Shown here: in pieces, positions 50,849 to 59,782 of the stretch
Layout of the letters: each line of letters starts with the position of its first letter
Position numbering within the stretch: position 1 is the stretch's first letter
Origin: CBFFRJ01 sp963530515
GTDB taxonomy: Bacteria; Pseudomonadota; Gammaproteobacteria; Enterobacterales; Enterobacteriaceae
Assembly: GCA_963530515.1 (NCBI GenBank)
Contig: CAUSEC010000004.1
Span: 148,682-212,681 of the forward strand
Length of the DNA: 64,000 bases
Direction of reading: 5' to 3'
Notes under the pieces: generated by a model
Told to the model about the DNA's origin: nothing
What the model saw: the letters and a program-made list of their open reading frames with translations, nothing else
The model's database searches: none
Position numbers and translations under genes: made by a program

Positions 50849-51178
50849 TTATTGTACTGGGTGAGTTTTAGAGTCGCGGATCATTTTCAAAGCATCATCA
50901 AGGATTTTTTCGCCTTTGAGCATGCCGTAATCCATATTGCTGATAATGGCAATGGGTTTTCCTTCACGCTGGGCAATGGTTTTAAACTCTTCGAATTTAT
51001 ATTTAATTTGCGGCCCTAACAGGCAGCAATCAAACCGTGAAATGGTGGATTCAAATTCTTCCATTGCAACAGCAATGATTTCTGCCTCAATGCCTTTTGC
51101 ACTGGCCGCTTGTTTCATTTTATTGACCACGATGCTGGTCGACATACCGGCCGCGCAGCAAAGAAAAATTTTGTTCAT
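50849..51178 (-). CDS. PTS lactose/cellobiose-family IIB
   Basis: 109 residues. The N-terminal strand-loop KIFLCCAAGMSTSIVVNKM carries the phosphorylated Cys in the P-loop of the chb/lac IIB fold; LGPQIKYKFEEFK is the second family segment. It is promoter-proximal in the IIB-IIC-IIA-GH1-oxidoreductase-porin operon. Confidence 0.92.
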   Translation of the reverse strand: MNKIFLCCAAGMSTSIVVNKMKQAASAKGIEAEIIAVAMEEFESTISRFDCCLLGPQIKYKFEEFKTIAQREGKPIAIISNMDYGMLKGEKILDDALKMIRDSKTHPVQ

Positions 51179-51374
51179 CTTCAGCCCTCTTTATAAAAAT
51201 AATGTGTGACTCAGGTGCACGCATTCTTCAGGTCGCGTTTGATACCCGGCGGTCAGGAATACGACCGGCCAGAAAGCGTGCTTTTCATTTGACGCTTGCA
51301 TGCTCTCAGTAGCCGTAATGGGTTTCCGTGATTTTACTCTCAAAAAAAACCAAACAACTTACAAATCATTATTC

Positions 51375-51396
51375 TTATGTGATTTAAGTCACATAA
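51375..51396. promoter_or_regulatory. CRP-binding site for the beta-glucoside PTS operon
   Basis: TTATGTGATTTAAGTCACATAA contains TGTGA (51378-51382), six bases, and TCACA (51389-51393), an almost perfect CRP consensus. It lies in the 435-base gap between the IIB gene and the divergent deoR-type gene, so cAMP-CRP probably activates the operon. The remainder of this gap holds no gene that I can support. Confidence 0.85.
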
Positions 51397-51613
51397 ATAT
51401 AAGCATTCACTTACGCTTTTATGCACAAAATGCAGATTATGGCGTTAGGTGAGCAGATCGAGTAAGTGTTATTAAGTGGAAAAAAGTGAAAGATAAGGGG
51501 TAGAATCTCCCGACCGGGCAGGCAGAAGACGCCGGAAATGAAGCCGTGTACGCCGCACGCGTTATCAGCTAACATGACCCGGTTACCCTTACTCAAGAAC
51601 AATGGAACAGGTC

Positions 51614-52375
51614 ATGACGCAAGAAGAACGCTTAATCGAGTTAGAGGAATTAATTAAAACTCAGGGTAAGGTGACGCTGGAGTACATCTGTCAGAATTAT
51701 AATATTTCGTCGGATTCTGCCCGCCGTGATTTAGTCAAACTGACGCAACTTCCGCATATATTACGTATTCGCGGCGGCGCAATTCTGGCGGAAAAACGCA
51801 TAGAAGAACCTTATGTTCAACGCGCACAATATAGCCCGAAAAAGACATTACTTTCCGCATTTGCGGCAAAAACCATTAATGAAAAAGAGATCCTGTTTAT
51901 TGATGCAGGAACCACCTCTGCCGCCCTCGCCCGCCAGTTACCATCACCGGTCAGCGTGATTACCAATTCTATTGAAGTATTGGGCGAAATTATTGGTAAT
52001 AAGGGCATCAGCATTTCGATTTTAGGGGGTAATTTTGACGATTACTCTCACGCCATATTAGGCAATACGGCTCTTGAGCAAATTAAGCGCTATTATGCAG
52101 ACAAGGCATTTATTGGCGTGAGCGCATTATCAGAGAGTGGTATCACCACCGACACCGAACTGGATGCGCTGCAAAAAGTCGCCATGGCAAAGCAGTCCAA
52201 AAAAGTGATTTGTATTGCGACCTTCGCCAAATTTAACCTGCAGCTGATGTATCAATCCTGTAGCTGGTCCGATATCGACCACATCATCACCGACAAAACC
52301 CCGCCGAAAAACATCCTCAAGCTGATTGAAGAAAACGACGTGGAGCTGGTCGTGGTGGGTGAACAAGAGAGTTAA
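51614..52375 (+). CDS. DeoR-family transcriptional regulator
   Basis: 253 residues from the ATG at 51614 (GGA seven to ten bases upstream); an ATG at 51602 would add four residues. N-terminal HTH (VTLEYICQNYNISSDSARRD) followed by a sugar-phosphate-binding sensor domain (ILFIDAGTTSAALARQLP; ITNSIEVLGEIIG; CIATFAKFN). Divergent from the PTS operon and the likely repressor of it, with a phosphosugar as inducer. Confidence 0.9.
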   Translation: MTQEERLIELEELIKTQGKVTLEYICQNYNISSDSARRDLVKLTQLPHILRIRGGAILAEKRIEEPYVQRAQYSPKKTLLSAFAAKTINEKEILFIDAGTTSAALARQLPSPVSVITNSIEVLGEIIGNKGISISILGGNFDDYSHAILGNTALEQIKRYYADKAFIGVSALSESGITTDTELDALQKVAMAKQSKKVICIATFAKFNLQLMYQSCSWSDIDHIITDKTPPKNILKLIEENDVELVVVGEQES

Positions 52376-52390
52376 AAGGCCGGGTTGAAC

Positions 52391-52415
52391 GCCCGATGGC
52401 GCAGGCTTATCGGGC
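52391..52415. repeat. REP-like palindromic element
   Basis: GCCCGAT (52391-52397) and ATCGGGC (52409-52415) flank GGCGCAGGCTT, followed by CTACAGG, the usual form of enterobacterial REP/BIME units. It lies between convergent genes. Confidence 0.7.
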
Positions 52416-52460
52416 CTACAGGGTGCCAGACAGCACTTTCAAGACGAGATGTCATAAATC

Positions 52461-52480
52461 AGGGCCGGTCACCCGGCCCT
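52461..52480 (-). terminator. Terminator hairpin between deoR- and lacI-type genes
   Basis: AGGGCCGG (52461-52468) and CCGGCCCT (52473-52480) around a 4-base loop, 11 bases after the LacI-family stop. Probably terminates the LacI-type gene. Confidence 0.65.
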
Positions 52481-52491
52481 TCGTGTTGCGG

Positions 52492-53565
52492 TTACTTCAT
52501 CAACTGATGCGCGATGGCCTGCAGTTGTTCGGCGATGGCTTGCAGATTGGTCTCTTTATCCTGCAAGGGGCCGGTGGAGTGGCGCACAATCAGGCGCGCC
52601 GGGAGCACGGATGAGGTACGCGTGGTGTCGCTGTGGCCGCTGTCGAGCAGCCTGCGAACCGCCTCTTTGCCCTGCAAATCGAGATCCAGCGACACGGTGG
52701 TCAGCGCCGGATGGAAGAACGAGCTTTCGTAGGTGTCATCGTAGCCCACCACCGATTTTTCACCGGGAATGGCGATGTGGTGCTGATGGAACGCACTCAA
52801 CGCCCCCAGCGCCATCTGGTCATTCCCCACCAGTACAGCGGTGAAATTGGGCGTCTCACGCAGCATTTTCAGCGCACCGGCGTAACCGCTTTGTGCATCC
52901 CAGTTCCCGTGAAAGACCATTGCCGGCTTCAGGCCGTAACCGCTTAAGGTTTCCACCCAACTTTTCAGACGCAAATTCGCGGAGACAGAATCCTCCGGGC
53001 CGGCCAGCAAGGTGATTTCACGATGCCCCTGATCGTAGAGATGTTTCACGCTCGCTCGCGTCCCGTCTGCCGGGTTAAACGAAACGTTAAACACCGAACT
53101 GTAGGGATCGACGTCGAGAAACAGGCAGACGATATCATCGTTGTCAGAGGCGATTTTCTGCGCTCTGTCGGTCTCCAGAGGGACGTTGATGATCATCTTG
53201 TCCACCAGCTGAGACTTCAGTTCGTTGATAGCGGCCTGGATATCTTGATTGACGTTCTCATCAATCATGGAAATCAGTACCTGATAACCATCCAGATTGG
53301 CATAGCGTTTTACCGCGGCAGCAACCTGAGAAGGGGCATGTAACGCCAGGGATGTTGTCACAAGCCCGATGGTCTGACTTTGCTTGCCAACCAGCTGCTG
53401 CGCCAGGCGGTTAGGCACATAGCGTAGCAGCTCAATGGACTTCTCTACCTTGAGACGTGTGGCTTCGGATACATTGGCAGATTTATTGAGTACCCTGGAC
53501 ACGGTCTGATAGGAGACACCCGCATGGCGGGCAACGTCTTCTAATGTCGCGCTTTTAGACTTCAT
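52492..53565 (-). CDS. ganR: LacI-family regulator of the galactan locus
   Basis: 357 residues from the ATG at 53565 (MKSKSATLEDVARHAGVSYQ) with AAGGA upstream; the open frame runs on for 49 codons to 53712 but only the later start gives a LacI-type N-terminus. HTH DVARHAGVSYQTVSRVLNKS and hinge PNRLAQQLVGKQS are followed by a periplasmic-binding-protein-like sensor with GNDQMALGALSAFHQHHIAI and SVVGYDDT, the LacI/GalR galactoside-type core. It is divergent from the porin gene and is the obvious regulator of the gan genes. The symbol is given by context. Confidence 0.85.
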   Translation of the reverse strand: MKSKSATLEDVARHAGVSYQTVSRVLNKSANVSEATRLKVEKSIELLRYVPNRLAQQLVGKQSQTIGLVTTSLALHAPSQVAAAVKRYANLDGYQVLISMIDENVNQDIQAAINELKSQLVDKMIINVPLETDRAQKIASDNDDIVCLFLDVDPYSSVFNVSFNPADGTRASVKHLYDQGHREITLLAGPEDSVSANLRLKSWVETLSGYGLKPAMVFHGNWDAQSGYAGALKMLRETPNFTAVLVGNDQMALGALSAFHQHHIAIPGEKSVVGYDDTYESSFFHPALTTVSLDLDLQGKEAVRRLLDSGHSDTTRTSSVLPARLIVRHSTGPLQDKETNLQAIAEQLQAIAHQLMK

Positions 53566-53833
53566 GGTCCGGTTCCTTATGTTGTTATGCGCCAATTGTA
53601 ACAGGGGCCATTTAAAAAAACGCTCACTCCGCTTTTCCTCAGCTAAAAACCCGCAATTAAGTATCACGCTCACATTACATGACATCGTGAAGACATTCTC
53701 TTTTCGTAACAAAAAAGACTGATTTATTTGCAGTTAATCACACAATTGCAATCGTTAGTTTGCCTGTTTTTACATTTAGGCATTTTATGACTGCGTTTAT
53801 GTGAACGTAATACAAAACTATAAGAGGATTGAT

Positions 53834-55099
53834 ATGAACACTACGCTACGCACAGTTGCCATTGCGTTAGCCGCTGCGCTGACTTCACCTTCATTACTGG
53901 CTGCTTCTTCTGTCCCTATCGACTTCCACGGCTACCTGCGCTCCGGCGTCGGCGTCTCCGGGGACGGCGGGATGCAGGAGTGGCAAAAGAACAAACTGGG
54001 TCGTCTGGGTAACGAAGCCGATACCTACGGCGAGCTGGAGTTAGGCTCTGAGGTCTACAAAAAAGACGAGGTGAGCTTCTATCTCGATACCATGGTCAGC
54101 ATGGTCTCCGATGGTTCCAACGACAGCGAAACTACCTTCGGTGACGACGCCGAATTTGGTCTGCGTCAGTTGAACCTACAAATCAAAGGCCTGATTCCCG
54201 GCGATCCGAACGCCGTGATTTGGGGCGGTAAACGCTACTACCAGCGCCATGACCTGCACATCATCGATACCAAATACTGGAACATCTCCGGTTCCGGTGC
54301 GGGTATTGAAAACTACACCGTTGGACCGGGTGCGGTGTCTGTTGCCTGGATCCGTGGCGATGCCAACGATGTCGACTACCGTGTTGATGGCGACAACGAT
54401 GTGAACATCAACTACATCGACCTGCGCTACGCGGGCTGGAAGCCATGGGCAGGCTCATGGACCGAGTTTGGTGTGGACTACGCCATGCCGAACCCGACCG
54501 ACAAGCAGAAAAACTACGGCGGCCTGTACGAAGCGGACAACGGCGTCATGGTCACCGGTGAAATCAGCCAGGACATGCTCGGCGGCTACAACAAGCTGGT
54601 GCTGCAGTACGCCAACAAAGGTCTGGCGCAGAACATGGTCTCCCAGGGTGGCGGCTGGTATGACATGTGGCATTACGTTAACGATGCATCCGGCTATCGC
54701 GTGATCAACACGGGTCTTATCCCTATCACCGACAAGTTCTCCCTGAACCACGTGCTGACCTACGGCTCAGCGGACGACATTACCGATTACACCGACAAGT
54801 CACGTCTGGTTTCATTAGTAGGCCGTGCGCAGTATCAGTTCACCGATTACGTACGTCTGATTGGCGAAGTGGGCGGGTTCTATCAGAAAGACACCTACAA
54901 CAACGGCACCCATTACAAACAGAGCGGCGAGAAATATACCATCGCGCTGGGGCTGGCCGACGGCCGTGACTTTATGTCGCGCCCGGAACTGCGTGTCTTT
55001 GCCTCTTATCTGAACGATTCAGAAGACGGCAAGTCATTTGATGACCATACCGCCAATAATACCTGGAACTTTGGTGTACAGGTGGAAGCCTGGTGGTAA
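53834..55099 (+). CDS. Maltoporin-like (LamB family) galactooligosaccharide porin
   Basis: 421 residues from the ATG at 53834 with AGAGGA upstream. Signal peptide ending SPSLLAASS, then a LamB barrel: IDFHGYLRSGVGVSGDGG, the conserved GKRYYQRHDLHIIDTKYWNISG, and the terminal strand WNFGVQVEAWW. The length and motifs are those of LamB, without the ScrY-type coiled coil. By position it admits galactan oligosaccharides. A strong terminator follows at 55213-55240. Confidence 0.88.
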   Translation: MNTTLRTVAIALAAALTSPSLLAASSVPIDFHGYLRSGVGVSGDGGMQEWQKNKLGRLGNEADTYGELELGSEVYKKDEVSFYLDTMVSMVSDGSNDSETTFGDDAEFGLRQLNLQIKGLIPGDPNAVIWGGKRYYQRHDLHIIDTKYWNISGSGAGIENYTVGPGAVSVAWIRGDANDVDYRVDGDNDVNINYIDLRYAGWKPWAGSWTEFGVDYAMPNPTDKQKNYGGLYEADNGVMVTGEISQDMLGGYNKLVLQYANKGLAQNMVSQGGGWYDMWHYVNDASGYRVINTGLIPITDKFSLNHVLTYGSADDITDYTDKSRLVSLVGRAQYQFTDYVRLIGEVGGFYQKDTYNNGTHYKQSGEKYTIALGLADGRDFMSRPELRVFASYLNDSEDGKSFDDHTANNTWNFGVQVEAWW

Positions 55100-55212
55100 T
55101 ACCGTCATATATTAAGTAGTACATGCGTTAACATCGTTATTTATCTCCGAGACCTGGCAGTTTATTAGCGGGTAGTGACCTTTATTGCCATTGCTTTTTC
55201 ATTTGCTTATTT

Positions 55213-55240
55213 GGGATACCTTCGCAGGTATCCCTTTTTT
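55213..55240 (+). terminator. Intrinsic terminator after the porin gene
   Basis: GGGATACC (55213-55220), loop TTCGCA, GGTATCCC (55227-55234) and six T. It lies between convergent genes. Confidence 0.92.
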
Positions 55241-55242
55241 AT

Positions 55243-55557
55243 TTAACGACGCGCGGAAAAATGCTCATCGAGTAATTTTCGCAGTGCATCAGATTGTTTG
55301 CCAAATATCGCATGCACCTGCTGGCCGAGAATAATGACTCCCAACGCGCCTTCCTGCTGCAAGGCTTCAGAATTAACACGCGCAAGGTTATTTACGGTCA
55401 CACGTAGACGGGTAAGACAGGCATCCACGTGGCTGATGTTCTCTTCCCCGCCAAAGGCCGCAATCAGGCGCTGAATAGTCGCCACATCGCTGTCGCTAAG
55501 GGGGGAAGTAGACTGAGGTTGCGAGAAATAATGCAGAAAGGATTTAAGGCTCACCAT
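55243..55557 (-). CDS. Orphan glucose-family PTS IIB domain
   Basis: 104 residues. The segment ISHVDACLTRLRVTVNN carries the phosphorylatable Cys of glucose/sucrose-superfamily IIB domains, with the family features VATIQRLIAAFGGEENI before and GALGVIILGQQVHAIFGKQ after. No IIC or IIA partner is encoded nearby; normally this domain is fused to IIC. As the last gene of the gan operon it may act in signalling or serve a IIC elsewhere. Overproduction of a free domain may also be regulatory. Confidence 0.82.
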   Translation of the reverse strand: MVSLKSFLHYFSQPQSTSPLSDSDVATIQRLIAAFGGEENISHVDACLTRLRVTVNNLARVNSEALQQEGALGVIILGQQVHAIFGKQSDALRKLLDEHFSARR

Positions 55558-55626
55558 AGTAGTTGTCTCCTGACAATGTACAGATACAAAAACGCCTGCT
55601 CGGATGAGCAGGCGTGGGAGGAACGC

Positions 55627-57684
55627 TTAGGCTTTACGACGAAGGATACGGCAGTCCAGCGCGCTGAGGCTGAGCGGTGCAGTGACGGGTGCCGAGGAGA
55701 GGCAGTCCGTGTAGCCCTGCGGTAACGTCACCGTCTGCGGCTGGCGGGAGTAGTTCTGAATGAACACAAAGACACTTTCACCGTCGGTACGCGCTGTCGC
55801 CACTACACCCGGCGGGAAATCGGCGTCAACGGCGCGCGGCAGTGCCAGCTCGGCAATGATGGGGGCAAAGAAATCGCGCTGGAAGGCGAGATCGTTGCGC
55901 GATGCCACATGCCAGGCCTTACCTTTGCCAAAGGCGTTGACCGTCACCGCCGGGCGACCAGCATAGAAATCGTCGCGATAGGTGGCAAGCGTGGTCGCGC
56001 TCTCGGCGTGGATAAGTTCACACAGATGCCGCACCTGATACGGCCCATGCAGACCCGCTGCGTTGCCGGCCAGCCCCTGTACCAGATTGCTTTCACCGTC
56101 GGCCAGACAATCAATCTCTTCTGCCCAGATACCCAGCAGGTTACGCAGCGGCCCAGGGAAGCCGCCGGTGTAGCAGAGATCGGTTTCATTAACGATGCCC
56201 GTCCAGTAGGTGGTGACCAGATGACCGCCGCTCTCCACAAAGGCTTCCGCCCGTGGCGCAAAGCCCTCGCGCACCATGTACAGCATCGGCGCAATCACCA
56301 GCTGATAGCGACTGAAATCGCCGTCTGCATCGATGATGTCCACGGCAATGCCCTGCTCCCAGAAGGCGCGGTAATGCTCGTTAACCGTTTTTTCGTATTC
56401 CATGCCGACGTTGCGCGGCCCCTGCGAATCATCCAGCGCCCAGCGGTTCTGTTGGTCAAAGATGATGGCGACGCGCGCATCGGTTCGACAGCCCATCACC
56501 CCAGGCAGGCGGCTTAAGATATCGCCCAGGGCAGTGACTTCGCGGCCCACGCGGGTATCCAGATGCCCGACGTGGTCGATAATCGCGCCGTGGAATTTCT
56601 CCACCGAGCCGCGGCTTTTACGCCACTGGAAGTACTGCACCGAATCCGCCCCGTGCGCGACAGCCTGCAGGGAAGAAAGGATGTGCATGCCCGGCTTCTT
56701 GAGCTTGCTGGTCGGCTGCCAGTTGGTGACGCTCGGCGAGGACTCCATCAACACAAACGGCTTGCCCCCTTTCAGGGTGCGCATCATGTCATGGTACATC
56801 GCCGTGTAGCAGGCAAGCTCCGCGTCGTCTTTATCACGATGCCACATCGGGTAGCTGTCCCAGGAGATGAAATCCAGAGGTTCAGCCAGCTGCCAGTAGT
56901 CGTAATCGTAGAAGTACTCCATAAAGTTGGTGGTCACCGGCAGCGACGCGTTGGCCGCTTTCAATGGCACAATTTCATGGCGGCAAAACTCGGTCACTTG
57001 CGCCGTGTTAAAACGTCGCCAGTCGAGATTCAGGCCATGAATAGAGACTTCACCCTGCGGCGACGGAGACTGGATCTGCGACCAGTCGCTGTAGGTGTGG
57101 CTCCAGAAATCGCTCCACCACGCGTGGTTCAGCGCCTCCAGCGTCTTGTAACGTGCTTTCACCCACTGGCGGAATTTCTCCTGGCACAGGTCGCAGTGGC
57201 ATTCGCCACCGTATTCGTTCGACAAATGCCAGCCCAGTACCGCCGGATGCTGACTGTAACGCTCGGCCAGCAGGCTGTTGATTTTCAGCGTCTTTTCGCG
57301 GTACACCGGCGACGTCATACAGTGGTTGTGACGCCCACCGTGCAAAGCCGGTACGCGGTCACGCCCGACTCTTAAGACTTCCGGGTATTTTTGCGACATC
57401 CAGGCAGGACGCGCCCCGCTTGGCGTTGCCAGAAATACATGGATCCCCGCCGCATAGAGTTTCTCCAGAATGTTATCCAGCCAGCCAAAATTAAATACCC
57501 CTTCCTGCGGCTCCAGTTTCGACCAACTGAAAATACCGACTGACATGACATTGCATTTTGCCTGTTTCATCATGGCAATATCGTTATCAATAATATCGGG
57601 GTAATTCTCCCACTGCTCCGGATTGTAGTCAGCGCCATGCAATAGCGTGGCGACCTTCGGACTCAAAGGCGCAAATTTATTCAT
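55627..57684 (-). CDS. ganA: GH42 beta-galactosidase
   Basis: 685 residues from the ATG at 57684 (AGGA eight bases upstream; a leading ATG at 57693 sits directly on that site). GH42 features: LLHGADYNPEQW, SVGIFSWSKLEP, the acid/base Glu in LGWHLSNEYGGECHCDLC with the zinc-type Cys cluster, and the nucleophile Glu in FVLMESSPSVTNW. There is no signal peptide, so it is cytoplasmic and hydrolyses galactooligosaccharides imported by the adjacent ABC system. Confidence 0.92.
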   Translation of the reverse strand: MNKFAPLSPKVATLLHGADYNPEQWENYPDIIDNDIAMMKQAKCNVMSVGIFSWSKLEPQEGVFNFGWLDNILEKLYAAGIHVFLATPSGARPAWMSQKYPEVLRVGRDRVPALHGGRHNHCMTSPVYREKTLKINSLLAERYSQHPAVLGWHLSNEYGGECHCDLCQEKFRQWVKARYKTLEALNHAWWSDFWSHTYSDWSQIQSPSPQGEVSIHGLNLDWRRFNTAQVTEFCRHEIVPLKAANASLPVTTNFMEYFYDYDYWQLAEPLDFISWDSYPMWHRDKDDAELACYTAMYHDMMRTLKGGKPFVLMESSPSVTNWQPTSKLKKPGMHILSSLQAVAHGADSVQYFQWRKSRGSVEKFHGAIIDHVGHLDTRVGREVTALGDILSRLPGVMGCRTDARVAIIFDQQNRWALDDSQGPRNVGMEYEKTVNEHYRAFWEQGIAVDIIDADGDFSRYQLVIAPMLYMVREGFAPRAEAFVESGGHLVTTYWTGIVNETDLCYTGGFPGPLRNLLGIWAEEIDCLADGESNLVQGLAGNAAGLHGPYQVRHLCELIHAESATTLATYRDDFYAGRPAVTVNAFGKGKAWHVASRNDLAFQRDFFAPIIAELALPRAVDADFPPGVVATARTDGESVFVFIQNYSRQPQTVTLPQGYTDCLSSAPVTAPLSLSALDCRILRRKA

Positions 57685-57714
57685 ATTTAACATCCTGAAA
57701 ATAACAGCTGAAAA

Positions 57715-58917
57715 TTAATTAAAAACTTTTACCGATGGCAGAACCTTACCCTGGCAATCAAATAACGCCTGGTTTTCACGGGCATTACCTTCTTTCCACT
57801 GGTCGTTGATATATTTCATTCCGGCCTGCGTGGCCCAGGTATTTCCGCCCACTGCAATCCAGGTCGGTTCCCAATAAAATATTCCCTTACCACGCTGGTC
57901 CGGCACATTAATGACCGCCTGCATTAAATCGTGAATATAGTTGTATTGACCTTGTACGGTTGCCGGGTAGCCGCCGTCTTTTTCTTCTTTGGCCTGGAAG
58001 CTGTTTTCGGCGTTATCACAGTTTGCCAGGGTGTAAGCGTAGGCCGCTTCGACCACGATAACGTCTTTGTTATAGCGCTTGCTGATATCGTCCATGTTGC
58101 TTTTCAGCGCACTGATGGGCCCGTTCCAGTAGGTGTACATGGAAAGCCCAATCACATCGAACGGCACGTTACGTTTGGTGATTTCATCGAACCACCAGCG
58201 GAAGGTATCGTTTTTAGTGCCTTCGGCCAGGTGCAGCATGATTTTGACCTGCTCACCGCCCTTCAGATTTTCTTTCAGGCCATCGATAGCGGCGTTCAGC
58301 AAGCCCGCCAGGCGGTCAAACTCACCGCCGCCCTGCCCCCAGCTTTTGCCTTCCGGCCACAGCATGCCGCCATTGATTTCGTTACCAATCTGCACCATGT
58401 CCGGCAGCACGCCTTCCTGCTTAAAGCGGGCGATGGTGTCGCGGGTGTAGTCATGGATCGTGGTTTTGAGCTGCGGGTAATCCATTTTCTCCCAGGCTTT
58501 CGGCTTGTACTGTTTGCCCGGATCGGTCCAGAAGTCGCTGTAGTGGAAGTCGAGCAGCAGCTTCATGCCCTGGGCTTTGGCCCGTTTCGCAAGCGTAATG
58601 GTGCTGGCGAGATCGTTATCACCGCCGCCATACGCCTGGCCCTGCGGGTCTTTCGGATCGACCCACAGACGCAGGCGCACGTAGTTCACGCCGTTCTCTT
58701 TCAGAATGGCGAGAGCATCCTGTTGCTGATTCTTGTCGTTATAGAACTTCGCGCCGTGCTTTTCGGTATCCAGCAGCGTGGAGATATCCGCGCCCTTAAT
58801 AAAATCCGCCGGCATCGCAGTAAATGGCCGCGTGGTGATGGCCTCAGCGGCAAACACACTGGCGGTGAAACTGCAGGACAGGCAAACAGCAAGCAAAGCG
58901 GGTGCAAACCTTTTCAT
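57715..58917 (-). CDS. ganB: GH53 endo-beta-1,4-galactanase
   Basis: 400 residues with a signal peptide (MKRFAPALLAVCLSCSFTASVFA). GH53 fold: DFIKGADISTLLDTEKHGAKF, YVRLRLWVDPKDPQGQAYGGG, LLDFHYSDFWTDPGKQ, the acid/base Glu in VQIGNEINGGMLWPEG and the nucleophile Glu in VIVVEAAYAY. It cuts type I arabinogalactan side chains to short oligosaccharides. The absence of an outer-membrane export tag suggests a periplasmic location. It lies four bases after ganG. Confidence 0.92.
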   Translation of the reverse strand: MKRFAPALLAVCLSCSFTASVFAAEAITTRPFTAMPADFIKGADISTLLDTEKHGAKFYNDKNQQQDALAILKENGVNYVRLRLWVDPKDPQGQAYGGGDNDLASTITLAKRAKAQGMKLLLDFHYSDFWTDPGKQYKPKAWEKMDYPQLKTTIHDYTRDTIARFKQEGVLPDMVQIGNEINGGMLWPEGKSWGQGGGEFDRLAGLLNAAIDGLKENLKGGEQVKIMLHLAEGTKNDTFRWWFDEITKRNVPFDVIGLSMYTYWNGPISALKSNMDDISKRYNKDVIVVEAAYAYTLANCDNAENSFQAKEEKDGGYPATVQGQYNYIHDLMQAVINVPDQRGKGIFYWEPTWIAVGGNTWATQAGMKYINDQWKEGNARENQALFDCQGKVLPSVKVFN

Positions 58918-58921
58918 GTGA

Positions 58922-59773
58922 TCATCCTTTGGTACTGCCGGAGGTCAGGCCGGAGACGAAGTACTTTTGTAATGCCAGGTAGAGGATTGCCACCGGCACG
59001 GCGATCAGAACAGCTCCCGCCGCGTAGGTGGTGTAACTGGCGCCCATTTTTTGCGCCACCAGGTTATAAAGCCCGATAGGCAGCGTGAATTTGTCCGGGG
59101 TGCGCAAAATGGTGCTGGAGAGAATGAAATCCCCAAGCGGCCCGGTGAAGGAGAACAGTGCCACTACCGCCACAATCGGCTTGGAAAGCGGCATGATTAT
59201 CTCAATGAAAATGCGGAAGTTGCTGGCTCCATCCATGCGTGCCGACTCATCCAGATCCTTCGGAATGGCATCGAGATAGCCCTTCATCAGATAGGTGTTC
59301 ATCGGGATCATCCCGGCCACGTAAATCAGCACCAGCGCCAGATGGCTGTTGATAAGCCCCAGCAGTTGCGAGAGCACGAAAATGGCAATCAGCGCGGAGA
59401 ACTGCGGGATCATCTGCAACAGCAAGAACAGCATCAGCCCGTTCTGCCGCCCTTTAAAACGAAAGCGCGAGAAGGCATAGGCGGTAAAGCTCACGCTGAT
59501 TAAGGTCAGCACCATGGTCAGGAAACTGATTTTCATCGAGTTCCAGTACCAGGTCAGGTAGTTCACCTGGCCATTAAACAGGTCCGCATAGTGCTGGAAG
59601 GAGACGTTCTCCGGGATGATGGAGGTGCTGAGCAGGCTGTTGCCCGCGTTCAGCGAGGCCCCCACCGTCCACACCAGCGGGTAGATGATAATCAGCGAAA
59701 CCAGCCCGATAACCAGCCAGGAGAGGGACAGACGAATCCACTTCTCGCGACGAATGCTTTGTGATGTAGCCAT
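58922..59773 (-). CDS. ganG: ABC permease, MalG-like (galactooligosaccharide)
   Basis: 283 residues, six predicted helices, with the EAA loop MKGYLDAIPKDLDESARMDGASNFRIF, of which DESARMDGAS is the part that contacts the ATPase. MalG-type permease. It is encoded nine bases after ganF and forms the heterodimeric channel with it. Confidence 0.92.
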   Translation of the reverse strand: MATSQSIRREKWIRLSLSWLVIGLVSLIIIYPLVWTVGASLNAGNSLLSTSIIPENVSFQHYADLFNGQVNYLTWYWNSMKISFLTMVLTLISVSFTAYAFSRFRFKGRQNGLMLFLLLQMIPQFSALIAIFVLSQLLGLINSHLALVLIYVAGMIPMNTYLMKGYLDAIPKDLDESARMDGASNFRIFIEIIMPLSKPIVAVVALFSFTGPLGDFILSSTILRTPDKFTLPIGLYNLVAQKMGASYTTYAAGAVLIAVPVAILYLALQKYFVSGLTSGSTKG

Positions 59774-59782
59774 TTTTCTTCC

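Noticed and set aside
53735..53833. CRP site upstream of the maltoporin-like gene
   Set aside because: Only isolated half-sites (such as AATCACA and ATGTGAACG) are present, without a matching second half at the right spacing.
57931..59079. 382-codon plus-strand ORF opposite ganB and the ganG end
   Set aside because: Shadow ORF across two well-supported genes on the other strand.
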